The position numbers and the translations under genes were made by a program. Of a DNA stretch of 64,000 nucleotides, positions 54,661 to 64,000 are shown in pieces. Where the stretch lies: NCBI GenBank assembly GCA_021397845.1, contig CM038048.1, positions 30,998,727-31,062,726 on the forward strand, written 5' to 3'. The stretch's first letter is position 1, and each line of letters begins with the position of its first letter. Source of the stretch: Areca catechu (taxonomy: Eukaryota > Streptophyta > Magnoliopsida > Arecales > Arecaceae). A model generated the notes under the pieces. It made no database searches and was not told where the DNA came from. It saw nothing but the letters and a program-made list of their open reading frames with translations.

Positions 54661-57632
54661 ATCTCCCACTTGCACTAAATCCAATCTCCTTTGTATCCAT
54701 ACAATCTAAGTGGCGATCAAACTGCTGCTTTGGTAGTGCTTTAGTGAATGGATCTGCTATGTTGTTCTTTGTATATACTCATTCGATGACAACATCTTGT
54801 CCTTTGAACGAGGTGGAAGCATCTTAGGATGTGCTTGGGCTTATTATGAGACCTTGGTTCCTTAACTTGTACAATAACTCTACCGGTTGTTCTATAGTAG
54901 GAACTATGCCCAATTCCGTGATGAATTTCTTCATTCACACAACTTCCCTAATGGCTTCACTTGTAGCTATGTACTCTGCCTACTCACTGCACCACCATAT
55001 AGGGTGAAGACATACCCTAATATGGATTTGCTATCATCCAATCTGATTGAAAACTAGAATTTGTATATCCTTCTTGTTTCAACTCTGATCCACCATATAT
55101 TAGAAAAATATCTTTAGTCCTTCTCAGGTACTTAAGAATATTTTTCATAGCTTTTCAATGATCCTCCCCTGGATTAGCCTGGAACCAGCTTATTATGCCC
55201 AAGGCATAAGCAACATCAGGCCTGGTACATAACATGGCATACATAATTGATCCAACAGCCAAAGCATAAGGGATCAAACTCATTCTCTCTCTCTCCTCCG
55301 ATGTCTTAGGAGACATCTTCTTGAAGAAATGTATGCCTTGACTCATGGGCAAGTAACCTTTCTTACTTCCCTCCATGTTGAATCTCTTCAACACTAAGTC
55401 AATGTACCTAGATTGGGATAAGCCCAGCATCCTCTTAGATCTATCTTTGTAGATCTTTATACCTAGTATATAGGATGCATCTCCCAAATCCTTCATGGAA
55501 ACTGCTTTGATAGCCAAGACTTGACCGATTGCAACATTGGGGTATCATTCCCAATGATGAGTATGTCATCGACATACAAAACCAAGATAACAAGGGCACT
55601 CCCACTTGTCTTCTTGTATATACATGGTTCATCCACATTCTTGATAAAACCAAACTCCTTGATTATTTTATCAAAGTGGATGTTCCAACTCCTCAATGCT
55701 TGCTTTAGTCCATAAATAGACTTTCTTAGCTTGCATACTTGGTTTGGTCTCCCACTTGAGACAAAACCCTGGGGCTGTATCATATAAACTTCTTCCTCAA
55801 GATTTTCATTGAGGAAAGTAGTCTTTACATCTATCTACCAGATTTCATAATCATGGTATGCTACTATAGCAAGTAATATCCGAATGGACTTGAGCATGGC
55901 TACTGGTGAAAAGGTTTCATCATAGTCAATGCCATGTTTTTGTCTAAAACCTTTAGACACCAGCCTGGCCTTGTAGGTCTCTACTTGACCATTTGCTCCT
56001 ATCTTCTTCTTGAAAACCCATTTACACCATATTGGGTTAATTCTTTCAGGTGGATCTACCAAGGTCCAAACCTGATTGGAATACATGGAGTCCATTTCAG
56101 ACTTCATAGCATTTAGCCATTTATCAAAGTCTTTACTCTCAACAGCTTCCGTATGTCACAGGATCATCATCCTGTATGATACTAGCTTCATTATCATTCT
56201 CAATGACAAAGCCATATCTGAGAGGTGCACTTCGCACTCTCTTTGACCTACAGAGAGGAGGTGTGTGTTGTGGTTGTTCCTGAACCTTAGGAACATCTGG
56301 TTGAGGAATTACTTCGGGTGTAGGTTGAACTTTTTCAAGTTCGAATATCCTCTCATTGCTCTTTTCTTAGATAAACTCCTTTTCCAAGAATGTGGCATGC
56401 CTACTGACAAAGACCTTTTGCTCAGTAGGATGGTAGAAAAGGTAACCCATACCTTCTTTAGGATATCCTACAAACCTGCACTTGTCAGCCCCAGCACTTA
56501 GCTTATGTCCAAAAATATTCCTGACATAAGCAGGGCAATCCCAAATCTTAAAATATTTAAGACTTGGCCTTTTCCCATTCCATAATTCATATGGAGTGCT
56601 CCTTACTGCCTTTGATGGCACTCTATTTAGTATGTGGGTAGCAATCTCTAGGGCATAACCCCAGAAGGATACTGGAAGATCTATGAAGCACATCATAGAC
56701 TGTACCATGTCCAACAAGGTTCGGTTCCTATTTTTTGCTACACCATTTAACTATGGCATATATGGAGGGGTCCATTCAGAGAGAATTCCTTTATCTTTAA
56801 GATGATTGAGAAATTCACTAGACAAGTATTTTCTTGCTCAATCAGATCGAAGGATTTTAATACTACACCCAGTTTGTTTCTCAACCATACTTTGATACTC
56901 TTTGAATTTTTCAAAGGCTTCGGACTTGTGTTTCATGAGATACACATATCCGAACATTAATAAATCATCAGTAAAACTAATGAAATAAGAGTATCCTCCT
57001 CTGGCCTGGGTTGTCATAGGACCACACACATCTTTGTATACTAGGCCAAACAACTCAGTTGCCCTATCTCCATGTCCAGTGAATGGAGATTTGGTCATCT
57101 TATCCATGAGACAGGACTCACAAGTTCCTAATGATTCATGATCAAAAGGTTCAAAGAAATTTCCTTTATACAACTTGTTTATCCTAGACTCACTAATATG
57201 ACTCAAATGATAATGCCAGAGATATGTGACATTTATATCATCTCTCTTTCTCTTCTTATTTTCAACAAGCATAACTTCATCATTAAGTGATAGAATTAAA
57301 AGACCATTAACAAATGTACCACAACCAAAGAACCTCTTTGAAAAGAAGATCGAGTACCCATGGCTCGAAATATTTATTTCATAACCTTGTTTCAACAACA
57401 AAGATATAGAAATAATATTCTTTATAATATTGGATACATAGTAACAATCTTTTAATTCAAGAATATTGCCCGATGGCAATAACATCAGATAGGTGCCAAT
57501 AGCTTCAGCATGAATGGGATCACCACTCATGCCAAATAGCTCGAAGCCATCCTTCTTCAAGCTTCTGGGTCTCTTAACCCTTGCAATGACTTGCAGATAT
57601 GAGACCTACATGCGGTATCCAATACCCATGTG
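54661..57632 (-). pseudogene. pol: Element E Pol, degenerate copia polyprotein (minus strand)
   Basis: Read from high to low position: a protease-like WVLDTACRSHIC region near 57620-57570 (frame broken); 57560-56838 with GAG-pre-integrase (LWHYHLSHISESRINKLYKG) and integrase start (VYKDVCGPM); and 56717-56367 integrase C-terminal part (LPVSFWGYALEIATHILNRVP). RT runs from 56107 (WVFKKK) to 55155, with LYVDDILIIGND near 55560. An RNase H end with NNIADPFTKALPKQQ lies near 54750. At least five frame changes or stops separate these blocks. The order of domains is Ty1/copia. The lineage differs clearly from D, and I do not assign it. Confidence 0.9.
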
Positions 57633-58016
57633 TCAGAAGCTGAAGAACTTTGATAAGTTTGTTTGTATCATGTACAAACTTTTCGATGCATCACTAGCAT
57701 CCTGCTTCTTACTTGCAAGATATAACTTGCAATTCTTCTTCCAGTAACCTTGCTTTCCATAGTGATAGAAGGTTCCACCAGTAGAGGGCTTCCTTGCCTT
57801 TTTCCATTTCTGGAAGCTACTCTTAGGGTTCCTTTTTCTCTTTGAACCCTTCTTAGTAGAATCCTCTCCTACTAGATCTAGGTCAGGAGTATCAAGGATG
57901 TAGGCAATTTTCTCTTGAGCTAATATAATTCTCAGGTGCCTCAACCAATCCACATAATTTGGATCGATCAACTTATTGGCATCCAAGATGCCCCGCAATG
58001 AAAGAGTAGAAGCCAT
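57633..58016 (-). pseudogene. gag: Element E Gag with internal deletion (minus strand)
   Basis: The ATG at 58016 starts MASTLSLRGILDANKL, then VDWLRHLRIILAQEKIAYILDTPDL, a typical copia Gag N-terminus. After about 55 residues it jumps to a Lys-rich linker (STKKGSKRKRNPK) and a damaged zinc knuckle (FYHYGKQGYWKKNC, where Cys and His ligands are replaced by Tyr). The helical core normally found between these parts is missing, so this Gag carries a large internal deletion. It ends with a stop at 57633-57635, near the protease region. Confidence 0.8.
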
Positions 58017-59427
58017 AATGTAATAATCTATAGTGAGTAAAGAACAATTATAAGCATACCACTCATGATGATATTCATAATTAGATAAGGACTTTTGCAT
58101 CTAATTTTGTCTCCCACTATTTTCTATCGAATACTATATCCCTCAACTATGGTAAGTGGGAAACCCTCCCAGGGCTTCCTTAATGGGTTGACATTCCAAT
58201 TCCTTATAGATGCCTTGTGTGTACACAACAAACACTTATAAGTTCAAGGATAGAAAATGACCTTCCAATTGCATCCCTTGCAATTCTCTACTTAACTTTT
58301 GCCTCTAAGATACTTATAGCCTTATGTGTGCTCAACAAACCATAATGTCTTAGTTTAGTCAGACCCTTCATTTCCATATAGCCATGATTGAATAATGTTG
58401 CCCTTATGTGTACACAACAAAGCAATATTATCAATCACGCTATAAAGCACTAGGTGCACCAAGACAAATATTTACCAAATGCTAGAGCAGGCCTTGTGTG
58501 TACACAACAAACCTACTATAATGTTGACATAAATTTGGCTTAGCATGAAGGAAGGCAATGTGTAGTATGCTTAATCACTTAGCATTTCTAATTTAGGGTT
58601 TAGATATGACCAAATTGGCCAGGTATGTGGAAGAGATGACGGGGTCCCCCTGTTGCTTTCCTTAGACACCAATTAAATTGGCCAGATAAGTCAATAGAAC
58701 CAATTAAAAACCTCATTCCCTTTACCTTCCCAAAACCACTTTGCCTAGACACCAATTGGCTGATCATACCCTAATTGGATTTGCATCATGATTAACTTAC
58801 ACTACGACTAAATATGATTTTTATGAGAGCTTTGATGGTCTCTAACACATCCTAATATAGACTTTATCATGTCAACCTAACATTCATGACATCATAAAAC
58901 CTAACATTCATGACATCATAATGTATTCAAAACCATACACATATGACATGAAATTCATTCCATCATTCAATCATATTAACCCTAATATGCATACTATAAT
59001 CATGATTGTAATATGAATCCATTCATCTCACTTGTTCATGGGATATGGCCATAGCGGCATCCCTACACGCCATAGGAGACCCCATTGAATGGGGAAAGAG
59101 GGCCATGAAATCCTAAATAACTCCTATGAGTGGATGGCCATGGTGACTAACCCATTCTGAAGCAGTTACTGGGATATAACACATTTCAAATATGCGATTG
59201 AACTAATCATGCATAGAATCATATAATTATTCAATAGCATGCACCATACTTGATAATATGCACTATCATATAATCTTTCAATAGTATGCATCATACTATG
59301 ATTTATATATATGATTAATTATCCTTCAATATATAATTGAAGCCTATTTAGTGGCATGCATCAGAATATGATTTCCATATAATCAATTGACCATTAATTG
59401 AATGAAATAAGAGGGTTTTGATACCAC
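58017..59427 (-). other. Element E untranslated leader with primer site and TGTGTACACA repeats
   Basis: Primer site TGGTATCAAAACCCTCTTA is the reverse complement of 59408-59426, next to the LTR. Four spaced copies of CCTTGTGTGTACACAACAAA (one slightly divergent) lie at 58212, 58320, 58402 and 58492. No coding content. Confidence 0.75.
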
Positions 59428-60141
59428 TGTTGGTTTTCTAGGGTTTCGATGGCATAGCGGAACAATGAATTTCAAAATTTTTTTTTTTCAAACTCCAAAC
59501 AACTTGAAACCCTAAGCCCAAGATCCCTTATTCATTACAATTAACAAGTCATGCAATTAGGGTTTGAAAAAATACCTGGAATGCTAATTCCTTCTTCCTT
59601 CCACTAGGCACACAAGTACATGCCCTCCAGAGGTGATCCACACAAGAATGGAACCTAGGAAGCACTCCTTAGTAGGTTTCTTAAACCACTGGGACTCTTC
59701 TGATGACTTTTCTTCCTTTGGCAGCCTCTCCTTTCTTGCTCAAACCCTTGCCCTCCAGTAGAGCACTTTGAGCCCTTTCCAAAACTCTCTTCACTTTCAC
59801 TTACACTTCCCAATTCACTTCCTAAAACCCTTGTCTTAAAATGAAGTACTTGTCTTAAGACAAGACAAGGGAGGAAGAGATAAAAGGAGAGTGTGGCAGA
59901 GTGTGAGTGTAAGAATGCAGGAAAAAAAGGATTTATGATGCCATCAGCCTAAACACCGATGGATATTTATAGGAGAGAGGGAGGTGCTAAATAAGCCCTA
60001 TCATTAGCCTTTGATCTATCCAAACACAGATCAAATAAGACCCTTCACTAAGAAGAAGTCTTATCATGAAAGGTCAAGACCTTTCATGCGCTAAAAGCCT
60101 TGTATCCCTTTGTCTAGATAATGTGGCCCACTTATCCTCAT
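59428..60141 (-). repeat. Element E 5' LTR, part (minus strand, cut by D4)
   Basis: 714 bp matching 52023-52812. It stops at the D4 insertion; CTCAT (60137-60141) is the likely D4 TSD. The rest of the LTR should lie beyond D4, outside the window. Confidence 0.9.
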
Positions 60142-61609
60142 TGTTGGCTCCACCCAGTGATTTTGATGAATAACAAAATATTGAGTGCATATTGTATACT
60201 GATGTGTAGTTCAAGCTATGAGTTTTCAGGAAGAAAGCACCTCAAAATCTCAAAAGCTTATGTATCATGGCACGCCGTGGCACGGAGCATTTTTTGCAAT
60301 TCTGGACATCCTCTTCATGAAAAAATGGCTTTTACATGTTCAATTGTTATTTGTTTATGTTCCATTAAAGTTTCAAAATCAATATTTGTGTTTTTGGCTC
60401 AAATCGCACTTGATTGTGAATTTTTCAGTGTCAAGTGTCGACACCTGGGAAGTCAAGTGTTGACACTTCAGCATTTGACACGCAGAAAAATCCTTGGCAT
60501 GCCAAGTGTCGACACCCAGAACTCAAGTGTCAATACCTGCATTTCAAGTATCGATACTTAGGTTTCCAAGTATCGACTCAAGGCCTGAGATTTTTGAAAA
60601 TACAGAACTTCGCTAATGAAGAATTTTTGTATCAAGTGTCGACACCTGTGCATCAAGTGTCGACACTTGAAAGTTCAAGTGTCGACACCTGACAGCCAAG
60701 TGTCGACACCTGATGAGCCAAGTGTCAACACTTGAAGCCTGACAGCCCTAACGGATCTGTTTCTCTGACTTGTAGAACTCACTTTTCAAGCTCCAAATGG
60801 CTAGATTCGAGGCTCCAACGGTCACAAACCATTTTTTGAAAGTTTCTTGTTGTATTTAACCTCCACCAACTTCATTCTAAAGGCTTTGAAGTGTATTGAA
60901 GTCTATTCAAAGCCAAAAAGCCAATATTCTCTCAAGAACTTCATATCAAGAGCCATTTATAGTTTGATTCCCTAAAAAAGCCTGCAAGATCATCCTTACA
61001 TCATTCCAAAAGAGATGTTTTTGAAGGATATTCCAAGGAAAAGACAAGACAAAGCATCAACTTGAGCTTCAAAGCTTCCATTCTACTCTTGAAGAAAGTT
61101 TATCTTATTTTTGAAATTGTATATCTATTTTTGTCTTGTGATTTGACCTTGCTTTCAAGGGTGTCTTGAAAGAAGGTTGTTGTGGTTTGTTGGTAAGCCA
61201 AAGGGATAAAATCAACTAGGATTAACTTGTGAGCCCGAAGACAAAACAAGTGTAAAAGGTTGTTGGTGAGCCTAGATGACAAAACCAACATAGGTTTTGA
61301 CTTGTGAGCCTTTTGAAAAATAAGTCGGCTGTAATCTTGATTGGATTATAGTGGAATTCCCAAGGATGGCTTGGGGAGTAGATGTAGGTGCTAGGTTTGC
61401 ACTGAACCACTATAAATATTGTGTTTGTGTGTGATTGCCCTCTTTCCCTCTTGCTCTTTGTTTATTACATTTGATTTACCGCCTTCCACTGTATTTAATC
61501 TTGAGCATTGAATTTATTACTCACAAACACCACTAGACCTTCACATTACTATTTTAAAGTTTAAAAGACCCAATTCATTCCCCCTCTTGGGCTCCATTTA
61601 TGGGCAACA
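60142..61609 (+). repeat. Element D4 5' LTR (diverged D family)
   Basis: 1468 bp, TGTTGGCTCCACC...GGGCAACA, with the same plan as D1: palindrome cluster 60436-60735, TATTTAACCTCCACC near 60853, and a primer site after the end. The U3 repeats are AAGTGTCGACACCTG rather than AGAGGTCGAC, but are still centred on GTCGAC. Confidence 0.93.
60436..60735. promoter_or_regulatory. GTCGAC palindrome cluster in D4 LTR
   Basis: About nine units such as CAAGTGTCGACACCTG. One, 60654-60669 (CAAGTGTCGACACTTG), is a perfect 16-bp palindrome. Some have mutated centres (ATCGAT, GTCAAC). It lies upstream of the TATA-like box, as in D1. Confidence 0.6.
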
Positions 61610-61611
61610 AG

Positions 61612-61628
61612 TGGTATCAGAGCACCGG
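61612..61628 (+). other. D4 primer-binding site
   Basis: TGGTATCAGAGCACCGG, an exact initiator tRNA-Met complement over its first twelve bases, two bases after the LTR. Confidence 0.85.
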
Positions 61629-61666
61629 TACTCTCTTGTAAGTCTAAGGATCTTGAGTGAAAGATC

Positions 61667-63367
61667 ATGGCAACCCCAATAGGAATGGGTATAGTTGAAG
61701 GTCAAGCTTCAAATCGTCCCCCACTCTTCAATGGCATAAATTACACATATTGAAAAACACACATGCACATTTTTATTCAAGCTATTGATTATAATTTATG
61801 AAGGACAATTGTAAAAGGTCCTCATCAGCCTACTATGTTGATTAATTTCATTCTCACTTCAAAGATGGAAGATGATTGGGATGAGAATGACATTAAGCAA
61901 ATAGAGCTTAATGCTAAGGCTATGAACTTGTTATTTTGCTCTCTTGATCCAAGTGAATTTAATAGAATATCTAATTGTCTCTCCACCAAGGAGATTTGGG
62001 ATACACTTGAGGTTACCCATGAGGGTACACATCGAGTGAAAACAACCAAGGTTAACATGCTCATTCATATATATGAAATATTTAAAATGGAACCTACTGA
62101 GTCTATTAGTGAGATGTATACTAGGTTCACAAATATTGTAAATGGCATGTGAAGCCTAGGAAAAATTGTCTCTAATGGTGAACTTGTAAACAAACTTCTC
62201 AAGTCTCTACCGACTTCTTGGGATGCAAAGATAACAGCTATTGAAGAAGCCAAGGATGTCAACACTCTTCCACTTGAACAACTGTTAGGCTCACTGATGA
62301 CTTATGAGCTCTCCCTCAAGCAAAAGAATGTGGAAGTCGATAAAAAAAAGAAAGTGATCGCTTTCAAATCCACTACTATAGAAGAATCAAGCGACGACTC
62401 CGAAGAAGATGATGAAGAAGATGAGATGGCTCTAATAGCAAGAAAATTCAGAAGGTTTATGAGAAAGAAAAGGTTCAACTTCAAGAAGAAACCCCTAAAA
62501 GATGAGCCAAGTAAAGAGAAAGACAAGGAGAAGGAGAAGGAGCAGCCCACTTATTTAGAATGTAAAAAACCAGGTCATTTTAAGGTGGACTGTCCCTTGC
62601 TCAAGAAAAGCAGAAGAAAGTTAAGAAAGAAGGTCATGATGGCAACCTGGAGTGATAGTGAGAACTCCAGCTCTGAGGAAGAACAACAAGAAGTGGCAAA
62701 CTTCTGTCTGATGGTGGACCATGATAAGGTACAATCTGAAACAGAGAATGAATTTACTTTTGATGAACTTCATAATATTTTTGATGAACTAGTTATAGAA
62801 TTTCAAAAACAAAAGTCAAAACATAAAGATTTGAAAAAGCAAAATTTGGAGTTAGCTAAAGCAAATCAAAAGTTTTCTAATGAAAATGACTGTCTTCTTC
62901 TTCAAAATAAAAAATTAAATGATAAAATTTTAGTTCTTGAAAAGGAAAAAGAAGTTTTGAAAAAGAAAAGTTATTCCGTTTTAAATGAAAATCTTTCAAA
63001 ACAAAGCAAGAAAATTTTGGATGAAAATAAAAGATATAAAGAAAAAATTGAAAAATTAAAACCTTTTGTAGATAAATTTACATATAGTTATGAAAAGTTA
63101 AATTTGCTTTTGAACAATCAAAGAATTATTTTTGATAGAGCAGGTTTAGGGTTTAGAACTCATAAAAAACTAAAACTTTTTAAAAAAATTTTTGTGCCTG
63201 CATCTTCATCCATTACTTGTTATACATGTGGTACTAAAGGGCATAAATCTAATATGTGCAACAAAAAAAGATTGAGTAATATTAAGAAAGTTTGGGTTCC
63301 AAAAGGAACCAATGCCACTAACCTAAAAGGACCCAAGATGACTTGGGTACCTAAAGTCTCCACTTGA
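61667..63367 (+). pseudogene. gag: D4 Gag with three stop codons
   Basis: Same layout as D1 Gag: N-terminal PPLFNGINYTY, helical core, first knuckle region (YLECKKPGHFKVDC, first Cys replaced by Tyr), coiled-coil, and second knuckle CYTCGTKGHKSNMC. Stops are TGA 61751-61753, TGA 61799-61801 and TGA 62150-62152. The stretch 62297-63367 is open for 356 codons. Here pol is in the same frame as gag, separated by the Gag TGA at 63365-63367. The candidate donor is AAG|GTACAA at 62729. Confidence 0.9.
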
Positions 63368-63379
63368 TCTTTATCGCAG
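62729..63379 (+). other. Candidate gag-pol intron of D4
   Basis: Donor AAG|GTACAA, acceptor GATCTTTATCGCAG|GTA, 651 nt, phase 0. Splicing again joins Gag to Pol in frame at the same codons as in D1, although the intron length differs by 22 nt and the unspliced gag/pol frame relation is different. Confidence 0.6.
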
Positions 63380-64000
63380 GTATGCCTTGCAACCAACAAG
63401 AAAAGAATGTGGTACCTTGATAGCGGTTGCTCAAGGCATATGATAGAGATGTGGAGCAGTTCTCATCGCTCGAATATCAAAATGGTGGCAATGTAACTTT
63501 TGGTGATAATGGAAAGGGCAAAATTGTTGGTATTGGTAAAGTCCATATCACCCCCTCTTCTTACATTGATAATGTTTTATATGTTGATGGTTTGAAACAT
63601 AACTTGCTTAGTATTAGTCAATTTTGCGACAAGGATTTTAAAGTTGTTTTTGAATCTTCTATGTGCATTATTTCTAGTTTAGATGACAATGCCATCAAGT
63701 TTATTGGTCATAGGCATGGCAATATTTATATAGTTGATCTTAATGATCTTCCAATTCGAAATGGTCAATGCCTAGTGGCAATGGTAGCTAAGATCAATGA
63801 AACTAGTTAGCTTTGGCATCGTAGATTAGGATATGTAAGTATGCATTTGATTTCAAAACTTAGCAAAAAGAATTTGATAAAGGATTTTCCTAAACTCAGT
63901 TTTGAAAAAGACAAGATTTGCAGTGCATGTCAACTTGGAAAACAAACCAAATCCTCTTTCAAACCAAAAGGAGTAATCTCTACATCTAGACGCTTAGAGT
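63380..64000 (+). pseudogene. pol: D4 Pol, N-terminal part, broken, runs off window
   Basis: VCLATNKKRMWYLDSGCSRHM gives the protease start. A one-base loss near 63445 then shifts the frame. Reading continues with GGNVTFGDNGKGKIVG and the GAG-pre-integrase region, with a TAG for Trp at 63808-63810 just before LWHRRLGY, and KICSACQLGKQTKS up to the window end. The rest of the element lies outside. Confidence 0.9.

Overview
This window looks like nuclear DNA from a repeat-rich region of a plant genome. The coiled-coil, gypsy-associated pseudogene type at 39 kb hints at a monocot, but I cannot name the species. I see no intact host gene, tRNA, rRNA or CRISPR array. Nearly every base can be assigned to LTR retrotransposons nested in each other. 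Boundaries were set from TG...CA LTR ends, initiator-tRNA-Met-type primer sites (TGGTATCAGAGC-like), purine tracts and 5-bp target-site duplications (TSDs).

Layout. (1) 1-5817: element A, a non-autonomous Ty3/gypsy-type element with partial 5' LTR, a 617-codon ORF of unfamiliar type, a chromodomain remnant and a 3' LTR. (2) 5818-13408: C-family LTR pieces, split by complete element B (6674-12879, TSD ACTTG), a second non-autonomous chromodomain-bearing element. (3) 13409-30219: two Ty1/copia elements of SIRE/Maximus-like layout (D1 and D2; gag, pol, third ORF) in tandem, sharing one LTR; D2 is cut off in ORF3. (4) 30220-37227: element C on the minus strand, related to A, carrying a 2.4-kb copia solo LTR F (TSD TGTAA). 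(5) 37228-39041: truncated minus-strand copia LTR G. (6) 39042-39977 and 51598-52022: the oldest recognisable layer, with a decayed coiled-coil ORF. It is split by gypsy-like solo LTR H, which holds complete D-family element D3 (40379-50516, TSD TGAAG). (7) 52023-60141: degenerate copia element E on the minus strand with very long LTRs, whose 5' LTR is interrupted by (8) D-family element D4, running off the window end.

How the parts work. In the D family, Gag (two zinc knuckles) and Pol (protease, integrase, reverse transcriptase, RNase H) are separated by a stop and, in D1, also by a frame change. D1, D2 and D4 all keep GT and AG dinucleotides that would remove a 651-673 nt segment and join Gag to Pol in frame. 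D3 lacks exactly this segment, as expected for a reverse-transcribed spliced RNA. I infer that alternative splicing controls the Gag to Gag-Pol switch in this family. This is the most interesting system here. Two others are a conserved, unusual ORF shared by the non-autonomous elements A, B and C, and palindromic GTCGAC clusters that recur in unrelated LTR families and again just upstream of D-family ORF3.
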